Source: Tricholoma matsutake (lineage: Eukaryota; Basidiomycota; Agaricomycetes; Agaricales; Tricholomataceae). From it: a stretch of 64,000 bases of DNA. The stretch is taken from positions 7,006,001-7,070,000 of the forward strand of contig AP026544.2 of assembly GCA_026075535.2 (NCBI GenBank), given 5' to 3'. A program made the translations under genes and the position numbers. The notes under the pieces were generated by a model that saw only the letters and a list, made by a program, of their open reading frames with translations, did no database searches and had not been told where the DNA came from. Shown here piece after piece: positions 43,313 to 55,094 of this stretch; the stretch's first letter is position 1; each line of letters begins with the position of its first letter.

Positions 43313-43334
43313 ACCTCAGTGGTGGTTAAACACT
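43313..43334. repeat. 22-base direct repeat, left copy
   Basis: ACCTCAGTGGTGGTTAAACA plus CT occurs here and again, identical, at 62590-62611. The two copies flank the whole inserted block (copia remnant plus gypsy-E). Confidence 0.8.
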
Positions 43335-46300
43335 ATATTGGGTAAGTGCCACATATTCAGCTTCAGTGCTCAAAAGAGTGATGATGGGTTGTTTCTTCGA
43401 GCTCCAGGAGACAGTGCTGATGCCAATGAAATAGACAAATCCAGAGATAGAGTGATGGTGCATGTGAGAACCCCAGTCTGCATCCAAATACCCAGCTACA
43501 TCAGAGTGTAAACCCTCAAGAATGGGTTTAAGCTCTTTAGTACCAGAAAGGTACCAAAAAACTCGAGTGACGGCATGAAGATGAGTTGTTCGAGGTGCGT
43601 TGAGGTACTGGGAAAGTGTTGACACTGCAAATGAAATATCAGGCTGTGTCATAATGGTGGCATACATGAGATAACCAATCATCTCTTGATATTTGGTTTT
43701 CTCACTCAGTGTGAGAAGTGTTGGTGAAACATGAGGCGAATTGAGTGTGAGATTGACCCCAGCTTCCATAGGAGTAATGGCTACCCAAGCACTTTTGAGG
43801 TTAAAATGGGCAAGGATTTGTTCGATGTAAGCTTGTTGTCCCAGTGAAATGGTGCAGGCAGCTGTGTCTCGAGTGATGCTGACACCAAGTAACCAGTTAA
43901 TGGGACCAAGGTCAGAGATTTCAAATTGTTCTGGAAGTTGCTTCTGAATCAAAGTGTTTGTGCCATTGGTGGAATCTGCGATGACAGTAAAATCATCCAT
44001 AGCAGTGGCAACAATTGTGAATTTGTCACTGTCAAATTTGTAAAACACTGCTTTGTCAGCAATGGAAACCATGTAACTGAGTTCAATGAAGAATTTCTTC
44101 ACTTCGGCATACTAGTCGTGAGCTCCCTGCTTTGACCCATATACAGAGACAAGCCACTTGGAGACAACATTGGGGTTCCCTTTTAATTCCAGCGGTAATT
44201 CACAGAAAGATTGGTAGTTTGGAGGAAGTTTCGAGTAGAGTGTGATGCCATCTTGCAATTGGCAGTTGAGGTATGCATTTTTCACATCACATTGATGGAC
44301 AACGGCATCTTTCTGAGCTGCAAAGGATAGGAGAATGTGAAGAGTTGACGTGTGCATGGTTGGAGCAAAAGTTTCAATGTAATCAACCCTGTATTGCTGC
44401 ATATAACTCTTGACAATGAGCTGAGCCTTGTAACGGACGACCATGCCATTCTGATCACATTTTCAGTGGAATACATAGTGGCTGGGGATGATATTGGCAT
44501 TTGGTGGTGGAATTATGGGGACCCAGGCATTTACTTTCTCCATTTGGGTAAGTTCCACCTTGATTGCATCTGACCAAGCTAAACTCTCATCACTGTTTAA
44601 TGCCTCCCTCAATGTTGGTTCATCCTCACTAATCGCCAATGCATGCTCCATGGATTGTCTAAACCACTCTGCTTCATCTATGTCAAGCTCTACTCCCCCT
44701 GGTTCCAATGCTCCATCCTCATCAAGCATGAAAGCTCCCTCGATGGTATCTGCAAAATTAGCTGTAGTGCATGATGTGGCAGCACGTTTACACTTTCCTT
44801 GGCCGTATTCTGCTTCATCGAATTTGGGTAGACCTTTAAAAGAGTTTTGTCTTGTGGATCTTTGATGTGGAGGTGGTGCTGGTGTGTTCTGGGTGATTTT
44901 GGGGGTTTCTGGATTATTATTGGGTGATGTTTCGATGTTTTCGGGTGCAGGGCTGTTTGATGTGTCTGGAACATTTTTGACAGGTTTTTGAATGTCAGGA
45001 AAGGTGTTTGTTGACTGGGGGAAGGTCCGAATTGGTGAATACATCATTTTCCCCCTCAATTGGGACTTCGTCAGGCTGTAATTCCTCATCCTCATTGAAA
45101 TAAACATCCCTCTCAATACTGACTCTGTTTTTCCCTGGCCAGTAGATCCTGTAACCCTTCAATTCAGTGTCTACACCCACAAAATGTCCTTCTTCAGCTC
45201 TCATGTTGAGTTTCCCAATGTTGAGCTTCTTCACCCACACTTTGCAACCCCAGGCACGTATACCTGATAAATCCAGCTTCTTCCCTGTCCCCATTTCATG
45301 CAGCATCTTTGAATTGGGAAGCGCGTGTGTGGATACACAGTTGTGAATCCATACATGGTGGCAAATGGCTTCTGCCCAGAGATTCTTTGGCAAGCCAGCT
45401 GCATCCATCATTGCTCGAGTGCCTTCGATGTGGGTACAATTTGCTTGTTCAGCTCCACCATTAGAAGCAGGAGAGTCATGGACAGTGAGGTGTCAGATAG
45501 TTCCGGAGTTTTCAAGGTGTTCAGTAAACTTGTTACTCATGAATTCACCTCCCCGATCACAACCAAAAATTTGGATTGGAATTGTTCTCCCCCTCTGGAC
45601 CTTGACCCATGCCTCATACTTCTTATAGTCAGTGAAGGACTCAGATTTCTGCCTCAAGAAGTAAACTTTCTCCTCATGGCTATGCAGGTCCTGGAAAAGC
45701 AAATAATATCGCTTCCTTGCTATTGACTTGACTGTGGCTGGTCCCCAGACATTGGCTATGACTTTATTGCCATATCCCTTGTATTCAGTCTTGCTCTCCT
45801 TTGGAAATGGTTTACATGTAGCCTTTGCTTTAATGCAGGCCTTGCAGAACTCAGGCTTCGAGTTCAGATCCAGGTTAATCCTGGTAACCATCCCCTTTTC
45901 CACCATCCTCCATAAGTCGTCATGATTAACATGCCCCATTCAATGATGAAGCTCACTGATCAACATCAGTTTAGAGGCAGTGTTTGCAACATGTGTGCTT
46001 GGTGAATGTGGAGAGTCACTGACACAGTAGAGCCCTCAAACTTTGGGAATGTGACCAATAATGTTCGACTTCGGGCTTTGAATAACGCAAAAGCCACTCT
46101 TGATGAAAAGAGAGTATCCAGCCTTGTCAACAGAGGAGACAGACATCAAGGTGAAAGCCATATGTGGTGAGTAGTATGCATTCTTCAACATAATTGGGGT
46201 TGGCTTCTGATCCCCATTCAGTAGCTCAATCTTGAGATCACCTTTGCCAAGCACGCTGAAGGTACGTCCATCTGCAGCTCATATTGGCTTGGGTTTAATT

Positions 46301-47085
46301 TCCTGATAATTTAGGAATCTTGAACGATCAGGTGAGAAATGTCAACTGGCACCACTATCGAGGATAGTTCCATTAGATTGGGAGGCAGGGTGGGCTTCAG
46401 ATTGAAAATCAGAGGTGCAGATGAGAGCCATAGGGTCATCAGGAGTGGTATATGCAAGCATGGCAAAATTTTTGGACTCATCATTTTCAGATTCCTTCTC
46501 TGCAATGTTGGCACTTGCTGATCCACTCTTCTTCCACCAGTCAGGTGCCTGGCCTTCTTTGCCTCCACCTTTTGCCCAGCACTGATCCTTTGTGTGCCCC
46601 TTTCTCTTGCAATTTGAATTTGTGCAGAGAATGTTGTTCCTCTTTGACTTGTCCTTCCCCTTTCCATCTTTGGCTCTTGTCGTAGCTGCCATCATCGCGG
46701 CATTGGACTTATTGATATTGTCCTCGATTTTGGCAGAGTTTGCCTCCTTGGTGAGATGCCAGATAACATTGGATGAAGTGAGTGTCTTCCCCATTGGATG
46801 AAGTGAGTGTCTTCCCCATTGGATGAAGTGAGTGTCTTCCCCATTTGATGAGCAGTGGCACTCAGGGTTGTGAATAAGTTTCAGAAGGTGGGTGCGAGTG
46901 AGAGTGAGGTGTGAAGATATAATATGAAGGACTCATTGGATACCGGGGAATTCATCTTGGCTAGCCTTTCTCTGATCTCCGTCATCTTTGCAATGTGTTC
47001 CCTCATGCTCTGCCCCTCTGTGTATTGAGCATTTTGAAGTTGAGTGAGAAGGTTCATCTTGTACAAGCTGCCTTTATCAGCATGG
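43335..47085 (-). mobile_element. Truncated copia element (copia-2), both ends missing
   Basis: Minus-strand Ty1/copia remnant. The 5' end (LTR, start of gag) is cut at 47085 by the gypsy-E LTR. The 3' end is cut inside RNase H at 43335 (STEAEYVALTQY then the 22-base repeat). No LTR is left. It belongs to a different copia lineage from copia-1 (longer Gly/Lys-rich gag, different RT). Confidence 0.85.
43335..47085 (-). pseudogene. pol: copia-2 gag-pol remnant
   Basis: Gag: YKMNLLTQLQNAQYTEGQSM (47060) and a CCHC knuckle CTNSNCKRKGHTKDQCW (46600). Protease: TILDSGAS (46345). GAG-pre-integrase: MGHVNHDDLWRMV (45939). Integrase: GPATVKSIARKRYYLLFQDL, FGCDRGGEFMSNKF (45560), SPASNGGAEQANCTH (45470). 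Reverse transcriptase (44440-43950): ETFAPTMHTSTL, HQCDVKNAYLNCQLQDGI, ATAMDDFTVIADS (MDD). RNase H: YLDADWGSHMHHHSISG, LLSTEAEYVAL (43350). Frames change at about 46800, 46330, 45990, 45100 and 44110, and TGA stops are frequent. A 25-base unit (GGATGAAGTGAGTGTCTTCC plus CCATT) is tandemly tripled at 46771-46845, disrupting gag. Confidence 0.82.
46771..46845. repeat. 25-base tandem triplication in copia-2 gag
   Basis: Three near-perfect copies starting at 46771, 46796 and 46821. 25 is not a multiple of three, so each added copy changes the frame. Confidence 0.9.
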
Positions 47086-47791
47086 TGTCAAGAACCGTTC
47101 CTTGCCCGATTGGAACCCGCATCCATCTGATCCTTTTCCGCACCTCGAACCTGACTTTTGTCTACGCCTTCCATTTTTGTTCCTGGCTGCCTTGCACTGC
47201 CCACACTGCTGTGCACCAGGCCGCCTTGTATAGCATCCATGGCTGCCTTCCCAGGGCTGCCGTCTCTATTGCAAATTCAACTATGGATTCCTGTGCGGCT
47301 TCCACTAGATAATTTATCTATGCAGTTGAGACACTGCCACAGTCTTTGTTCCTGTTCCACATTATTCTGGACTACAGTATTTAAGCTTAGTTAGTTTCGC
47401 CTTGTACTCCTCAGTTCATATATCGACATAGACTCGACTTTACCCTGCCAATCTAAACCTCCTTCTACTCCAACCTCTGTCCTCTAAGAGTCTGAACTCC
47501 ATTCGACTCAACCTCTAGTCTCCCTCTGAAGTTCTAGTCTCATCTGAACTTAACCTAAGTCCCCCCATACTCCTCCCCACATTTACCCACACTTTCCCAC
47601 TCCTACCTCTAAACCCTCAACTTGAAATTAGGACACTAGACGAGGTGAAGGGCGCAGCTTCTTACAAGCTGAAGCCAAGTCCTTTCCATTTCCCCTCCCA
47701 CAGAATCAGCATCGACCTGACAATCTCCCATTATTATCACCTGCAGTGTCTGGTCAGATTCCGAAGCGGCTTCTAGGATCAGTTCTTAACA
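47086..47791 (+). repeat. gypsy-E 5' LTR
   Basis: 706 bases. TATTTAAG at 47378-47385 is 35 bases before AGTTCATATAT (47413-47423), the proposed RNA start and self-primer. Twenty bases longer than the 3' LTR, by an extra segment near 47112-47135. Confidence 0.93.
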
Positions 47792-47793
47792 GT

Positions 47794-47804
47794 ATATACG
47801 AACT
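47794..47804 (+). other. gypsy-E primer-binding site, self-complementary type
   Basis: ATATACGAACT, two bases after the LTR, pairs with AGTTCATATAT at 47413-47423 at 10 of 11 positions. The second leader copy (49361-49371, ATATATGAACT) pairs at all 11. Confidence 0.75.
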
Positions 47805-47831
47805 GACACTTCACTTGTCCATTTCCTCTCT

Positions 47832-49345
47832 ATGACCCCTACCAAGACCTGCCAGCGCACAACAAGAAATTTCCAATGTGCCGGTACTATTCCAGGGATC
47901 TCTGCAATCCAGCGATCCACCCTTTCCAACCCTTGACCACCACTATGTTTGGAGTGTCTTCCAGACCCTCAAACATATTCTGACAAATCGGCTCAGGAGC
48001 CCCTTCAATCAGTGCCAATCTCATGTCCACCCGTGCCCCGTACTCTTCTGCTGACCCAGAAGATTTTCGATCAAGAACTCCCCTTGAGTACGTAGGGGGC
48101 ATCAACCAGCCTGAACCCATGGGTTGGAAGATCATGGTCTAGAGGACGGACCTCCCGGTGGACCCGGTGACCCTAGCAGTCCAGATGGCCCTGGGGGTGA
48201 CCCTGATCCTGATGATCCTGATGATCAACCTCCCATGGGGGAAACCCTGATCCAGGGGATAGGTTCATAGATGTTCTTTACAACCTCTCGGAGAGTATCT
48301 GCACCCTCCAACAAAACAACGCACCCAAGACCTAGAAAATCAAAGTTTGCAAGCCCAACACTTTCAATGGCTCCAATCCAAAGAAACTTAGAGACTTTCT
48401 AGTCTCATGTAATCTTCATTTCCATGACCGCCCACACATATTTTCCTCTGATGAGAAAAAGATCATATTTATCCTTTCTTATCTTAAAGGATCAGCTCTC
48501 AGTTGGTTTGAGCCTGGTCTTAATGACCCAACAGATTCCGCACACTGGATGTGGGACTATGAGGCTTTCCTTGCCGAACTGGAAAGTAACTTTGGCCTGC
48601 ACGACCCAGTCGGAGATGCAGAAAAAGCTCTCTCTGATTTAGCAATGAAGAAAGGTGGTCATATCACAAAATATAACGTTGACTTCTGGGAATTAGCTTC
48701 TAGGGTCAACTGGAATGAAGTAGCCCTTCGTGACTGCTATTTCTGTGGTCTTCTGCTCCAGCTTCGCATAGAAGTTCTCCGGGGTGGTAAACCCAATACT
48801 CTTGCAGAACTGCGCTTGAAAGCACAGGACAGCAATGACATCTACTGGATGCAAGAAGATGAATCCCATTTTGAAACAAAGAATTCCAGTAACATCACTA
48901 ACTCTAGTCGGAAGGACTCTTCCAAAGGTCCTTCCCCATTGTCAAACCAGCAGTCTTCTGTGACAAAGAACACTCCCTGGGACAAGCCCAAGTTTTCCAT
49001 CTCTGATAAGTTGGGGAAGAACGGCAAGCTTACTGGGGAGGAACAAGAATGTCACATGAGAGAACAACTTTGTCTCTACTGCGGTGAGGAATGACACATA
49101 GCAGGAAACTGCCCGAAATCCAAAGCCACAAAAGCCTGTGCATCCACTGTCATTCCTGAGACTACAGACTCGGAAAAATAGTCCGCAACCCTCAGGATAC
49201 AGCCATTGGGGCTGGGGGTTGCATTGACCTTACCCACTTGGCTGCCTACATTCGTCTCAACACATCCACTCTTTCCAACCCTGACTGCCTAACCGTTCTT
49301 TTAACCTTTCCCGACTCTTCCACCCCTTTCCGAACCCTTATCAAC
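47832..49345 (+). pseudogene. gag: gypsy-E gag, first copy (with start of pol)
   Basis: ATG 47832 in the same context as the second copy. Capsid region: LIFILSYLKGSALSWFEPGL-like block near 48470, WMWDYEAFLAELESNFGLHD at 48549, AMKKGGHITKYNVDFWELAS. Zinc knuckle CLYCGEExHIAGNC near 49073 with TGA at 49092-49094. More degraded than copy 2 (stops and a frame change near 48240). Ends in the protease start FPDSSTPFRTLINS, where the duplication junction cuts it. Confidence 0.8.
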
Positions 49346-49396
49346 TCAGTTCTTAACAGTATATATGAACTCACACTTCACTTGTCCATTTCCTCT
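49346..49396 (+). repeat. Duplicated LTR end and leader of gypsy-E
   Basis: TCAGTTCTTAACA (49346-49358) is the last 13 bases of the LTR; the leader with primer site follows. The junction shares only TC with the expected continuation (ACTC|TGG), so the second copy arose by a jump with about two bases of homology. Confidence 0.85.
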
Positions 49397-50788
49397 ATGA
49401 CCCCTACCGAGACCCACCAGCACACAACAAGAAATTCCCAACGTGCCAGTACTATTCCAGAGATCTCTGCAATCCAGTGATCCACCCTTTCTGACCCTCG
49501 ACCCACTACTATGTTTGGAGTGTCTTCCAGACCCTCAAACATCTTCCAACAAATTGGCTCAGGAGCCCCCTCAATCAGTGCCAATCTCATGTCCACCCGT
49601 GCCCCACAACCTTCTGGCAACCCAGAAGGTTTTTGATCAAGAACTCCCCTTGAGTACATAGGGGGCATCAACCAGCCTGAACCCTATGGGTTGGAAGATC
49701 GTGGTCTAGAGGACGGACCTCCTCGCGGACCCAATGACCCTAGCGGTCTGGACGGCCCTGGGGGTGACCCCGATCCCAATGATCCTGATGATCAACCTCC
49801 TGCGGGGGGAAACCCTGATCCAGGGGATAGGTTCATAGATGTTCTTTACAACCTCTCAGAGAGTATCCACACCCTTTGTCAGAATAACACACCCAAGACT
49901 GAGAAAATCAAAGTTTGCAACCCTGACACTTTCAACGGTGCCAATCTGAAGAAACTTAGAGACTTCCTAGTCTCCTGCAATCTTCATTTCTGTGACCCTC
50001 TGCACGTATTTTCCTCTGATGAGAAAAAGATCATATTCATCCTTTCTTATCTTAAGGGATCAGCTCTCAGTTGGTTTGAGCCTAGTCTTAATGACCCAAC
50101 AGATTCCGCACACTGGATGTGGGACTATGAAGCTTTCCTTGCTGAGCTGGAAAGCAACTTCAGTCTGCACAACCCAGTCGGAGATGCGGAAAAAGCTCTC
50201 TCTGACTTAGCAATGAAGAAAGGTGGTCGTATCATGAAATACAACATTGACTTCTGGGAATTAGCTTCTAGGGTCAACTGGAATGAAGCAGCCCTTCATG
50301 ACTGCTATTTCCATGGTCTTCCACTCCAGCTTCACATAGAAGTTCTCTGGGGTGGTAAACCCAATACTCTTGCAGAACTGCGCTTGAAAGCGCAGGACAG
50401 CGATGACATCTACTGGATGCAAGAAGATGAATCCCATTTTGAAACAAAGAATTCCAGTAACATCACTAACTCTAGTTGGAAGGACTCTTCCAAAAGCCCT
50501 TCCCTGTCGACAAACCAAGCCTCTTCAAACTCTGCCCACGGTAACACCTCCAACCAGCAGTCTTCCATGACAAAGAACACTTCCTGGGACAAGCCCAAGT
50601 CGTCCATCTCTGATAAGTTGGGGAAGAATGGCAAGCTTACTGGGGAGGAATGAGAACATCGCATGAGAGAACAACTTTGTCTCTACTGCGGTGAGGAAGG
50701 GCACATAGCAGGAAACTGCCCGAAATCCAAAGCCGCAAAAGCCCATGCATCCACTGTTGTTCCCGAGACTACGGACTCGGAAAAATAG
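49397..50788 (+). pseudogene. gag: gypsy-E gag, second copy
   Basis: ATG 49397 to TAG 50786-50788. TGA at 49478-49480, 49634-49636 and 50651-50653 fit CGA. Acidic Gly/Pro-rich N-terminus (GGDPDPNDPDDQPPAGGNPD), capsid block VCNPDTFNGANLKKLRDFLV, IFILSYLKGSALSWFEPSLN, FWELASRVNWNEAAL, and knuckle CLYCGEEGHIAGNC near 50672. It is about 40 bases longer than copy 1 in a Ser/Asn-rich linker (50510-50555). Confidence 0.85.
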
Positions 50789-50856
50789 TCTGCAACCCTC
50801 AGGATACAGCCATTGGGGCTGGGGGTTGCATTGACCTTACCCACTTGGCTGCCTAC

Positions 50857-51258
50857 TGTTAGGGTGACACCCACTATCTGCTAGCTAAGACCGTGCGGGT
50901 TCTCTCTACAAGAAGGGGGCAGGATCCACACTTGTGATGGGGGAATTGATGGTTTTGATGCGAGGGGTTATTAATAGGTGAGTTTGTTGAGATAGGCCTT
51001 TCACACCAAAAGCATAGGTGGAATACCTAAGAGAACACAACTGGGGTCCCCTAGGCATATATTTAGGGTTTATATACTATGTTACATATATTGTACATTG
51101 TTGTTACCGATGCACTTGTACATGCACGTACATTTTGATGCGTGTGAAATAAAATTCTCACGCTATCAAAATGTAGTGTCATTTGGCATCATGTAGCATA
51201 ATTCGACATAATAAAATAAAAATGAAAGTTTATTAGGTAATGGGGTGGTTTCCTAACA
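50857..51258 (-). repeat. gypsy-F 3' LTR (left)
   Basis: 402 bases; on the minus strand TGTTAGGAAA to CACCCTAACA. Confidence 0.95.
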
Positions 51259-51269
51259 TTACCCCCCTT

Positions 51270-54200
51270 TTATGCCTCGACTTCCAGGCGAGAAAATATT
51301 ATGTTTGTCCCCTCTGTGAAATTTTGGTAAGGCCGGAATTTCATCCCCTCATACACCATTCTCGCAATGCAACACGGAGCATTTGGATTACGTTTAAAGA
51401 ATTGGGCAATTGCATTATGTGCTCGCTTACAATTCTCTTCAGGTTCCCACAAATTATTTTTGTTGGTATAGTTTTTCCACTTTATTAAGAACTCCAATTT
51501 GTTCCGTCAAAGACGTGAGTCTAGAATTTCTTCAACTATGTATTCTGGAGCACCTTCTACTATTATCGGAGGTTGTGGAGTAGTTTGTTGGCCAGGAATA
51601 GTGGGCGGATGGTAAGGGCATAGGCGGGATATGTTAATCTCGGGATCAATCTTAACTGATCGGGGTAATTTTAGCACTACTGCATTAGGTGAGATCACTT
51701 TAGAGATCGCATATGGGCCAACTTGTTTCTCCATAAGTTTCTTTGAAGGTCGTGGAATATTCAGATCCTTGGTACTTAGCCATACCAAGTCACCAACTTT
51801 GTACTCTGGAGCGCGTGCTTGAGTACGATCCGCGTGTCGCATCATGTCATCATGTGCTTTCTTCAATGCCGCCTCTGCTTCCTCTTGTACCTTTTGCATC
51901 TTAGATACAAAATCTTCTACTGACTGTACTTTGACTTCCCTTCTGGGTTCTACTCCCATGTGAGGATGATATCCATAATTCACGAAAAAGGGTGACATAC
52001 GAGTAGCCAAATGGAATTTGTTATTATGGGAAAATTCAGCAATTGCCAACCATTTGGGCCAGTTGGTTTGTCGGTAGTTGACAAACATATGTAGGTACTG
52101 CTCCAACTCCTGATTCATTCTCTCTGTCTGCCCATCAGTCTGCAGGTGATATGCCATAGATAATTTAGTTTGAATTCCTAATATGTTGTTTAGTTCTCGC
52201 ATAAATGCGGAAGCAAATTGTGGTCCATGATCAGAGATAATGGTATTGGGTAACCCATGTAACTGCCATACCTGATTTAGATAGAGGCATGCCAAGCCCA
52301 ATGATGAGGTTTCTGTAGTAGTAGGAATAATATGGACCTCCTTTGTAAAGTGGTCGCATACTACGAATATTGCATTGTACCCTTGAGCCTCGGGTAATCT
52401 GGTAATAAAATCCACAGATATATCTTGCCACGGTGCTTTAGGTATAGGGTTCGGCATTAATTTTCCTGCAGGTTTCTCTGGAAATTTCTTCCCCCTCATG
52501 CACATATCACATCCATCCACATACCCCAACACATATTTCGAAATTCCGGGCCACCAATAATTTCTCATTACTAATTCCAATGTCTTCCATCTTCCTGGGT
52601 GTCCGGCAATTGGCATATTGTGATGTAACCGGACGATCTCCCTTTGCAAATCCTGATCCTTCGGTACATACACTTTTCCTCGAAACAACACCAACCCTTG
52701 TTCCTCAGCCCATTCGTCTCCTTTGATATTACCTTTCTTCTCTCCCTTCAGAGCTTTCATGGCTTCCGCTACTTCATCGTCCATTTCTGAGCATTGTCTA
52801 ATTTTAGACAACATTTCCATTTCCAAGCTATCTATTAATAGATGCCCTTGACACATAGCGCAAATGCGAAAGTATTTGGGTTTGAGTAAGGTAACATTTT
52901 TATTGTCCTCCTCCACCCCCCTTTTATGATCAATACATCTGGATAATGCATCTGCTTTCCTCATTAAGCTTCCCGCTTTGTGGACCAATTGAAAATTGAA
53001 ATGCGATAGGAATAGTGCCCAACGTGCTTGCCAGCGATTAAGCTTTTTAGCGGACATGAAGTATTGCAGATTTTGATGATCCATCCATATCTCAAACTGA
53101 TGCATACATCCCTCCAAATAATGCCTCCATGCCTCCAATGCTCATATTATCCCCAACATCTCTTTGTCATGCACATCATAATTCCTCTCCACATCATTCA
53201 ACCCTTTTGACAAGTATGCACAAGGATGCCATTTGTCATCTTTGCACAGCATTGATAATACTGCTCCAGTAGCAAAATTGGATGCATCAGATTCCACTCG
53301 CAAAGGGCGTGTGAAATCTACTGGGGCTAATATTGGTCCCTCCACAAACTTCCTCTTCAACTCCTCAAACACTGTCTGCTGCTGCTCTCCCCACCTCCAT
53401 ACTACTCCCTTTCGCGTAAGGTTATGTAAGGGTGTGGCAATTTTAGAAAAATTGTGCACAAAGCGACGATAATAATTTGTGAGTCCCAAGAAGGCTTGAA
53501 CCTCTTTGACATGGGTGGGCACAGGCCAATCTGTGATTGCCTGTACCTTGATCGGATCCATTTTGATCCCATCAGGGCCGATCAATAATCCTAGGAACTC
53601 GATCTCGCTTGCCCCAAACACACACTTCTCTGGTTTCAAAAATAGATCATTCTCCGCCAACCTCCATAACACCTCCTGCACTATTGCCTCATGATTCTCT
53701 TCATCCTCCATGAATATCAGAATGTCGTCAATAAATATTATTACCATGCCTTTGTCTATTACATCCTTGAGAATGTTGTTCATCATATTTTGAAAGGTCG
53801 GGGGACTATTAGTCATCCCAAAAAACATGACAAGCGGCTCAAAGGATCCTCAACGCGTGGCAAATGCAGCCTTCCACTCATCTCCTTTCTTTATTTGTAC
53901 ATTGTTGTATCCCCATCATAAATCCAATTTTGTAAAGACCTTGGCTTTTCCCACCTTATCAATAATTTCTGAGATCAATGGCAGGGGGTACGTGTTCTTC
54001 ACTGTCCACTCATTCAGATACCTATAATTGGTACACATCCTCTTTCTTTGGTCTTTTTTGGGCACAAAGAATATTGGTGATGTCTGCAGTGATTTCGAAG
54101 GTCGTATGTATCCTTTGCACAATTGCTCCTTCAGGAATGCATCCACTTCTTCTTGTTCCATTGGAGATAATGGATATACCTTCGACTTCTTTGGCACAAA

Positions 54201-55094
54201 CCCGGGCTTCATCTCAATTGCATGATCCCATGGCTTCCGCACTGGCATTCACTCAGACTCCTTCTTTTGGAACACTGACAAATGTTCATGATACACTTTT
54301 GGCACCCATTCCTCCACTGGCTTCTCCACCTTCACAATATTCTTGTCCCATGACTGTCCTCCATGAACTGCTCTAAAGGTTTGCTTTTGCTCTTCTTTCT
54401 CAATCATGATCGGAACTTCCCCATTTGGCATTTCCTCATCCTCCACTTCCTCCATCGTAACAGAATACTTTCTTGGATGTTCTTTCTCTTTCTTTTTCCT
54501 TTTTTCCTTCTTCATCTTCCTCCCATACACATTACATTCCTTAGGACAACAAGTTATTTGTACTTTCCCAGTTTTCCAATCAATTTCAGGATTATGCTTC
54601 TGTAACCATGGACATCCTATTATTAGATTGGTTTTCCCAAGATTGCACACTTTGAATAAGGCTCGCTCCTGATGCTCCTGATACTTTAGTACCATAGTCA
54701 CCTCCTCCTTGATAGTTCCTCCATGATTGACTGTTCCATCAATATTGTACACCATTATAGGTTGCGCCAGCTTGCGTGTGCTAATACCGTTTCCAGTAAT
54801 TAAGGATCAATTAATAAATAATCCTGTAGCACCACTGTCAAGCAATGCTTCCACATCAATAGCTGCATGCGTGTCCACTGTCTTCAGTCCCACAGTCAAG
54901 GTGATTTCAGGTTCTATTCGCGCAGAGTGAATAAAGAATTTAGGGGTTTTCGGAAATGACATGTGACAATTTTCTTTGTCACGTGATTCACAACAGTTGT
55001 ACTCCTCCTCGATTTCCTTTTCTGGTTTACTCTGGGTTTCCTCAGATACTAATACATTGTAACAATTCTGGGTCACCAATGGGGAAACCTTCAC
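51270..55094 (-). pseudogene. pol: gypsy-F pol: protease, reverse transcriptase, RNase H, integrase, chromodomain
   Basis: Read on the minus strand. Protease LLDSGATGLFIN near 54835. Reverse transcriptase: [40 protein letters not shown], catalytic IIFIDDILIFME near 53740 (FIDD), LGLTNYYRRFVHNFSKIA. RNase H: ESDASNFATGAVLS, NYDVHDKEMLGI, WMDHQNLQYF. Integrase: HHCC finger (LHHNMPIAGHPGRW ... CDMCMRGK) near 52610-52490, VDFITRLPE, FVVCDHFTK, IISDHGPQFASAF, TDGQTERMNQEL. Chromodomain YIVEEILDSRL ... LEFLIKWKNYTNKNNLWEPE at 51540-51430, then about 40 residues to TAA 51270, which overlaps the purine tract. TGA at 54249, 53916-53918, 53850-53852, 53142-53144 and 51507-51509 all sit where gypsy-B has Arg or CGA fits. 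Few other faults. Confidence 0.9.

Noticed and set aside
43313..43340. CACTA-type terminal repeat starting CACTATATTG next to the Tnp2 gene
   Set aside because: The right-hand counterpart reads CACTGAGGTG, no inverted partner was found at the other end, and it lies inside the Tnp2 coding region.
47887..48135. Minus-strand ORF opposite gag copy 1, repeated at 49378-49671 opposite copy 2
   Set aside because: It is present twice only because gag is duplicated; it diverges between copies without signs of constraint.
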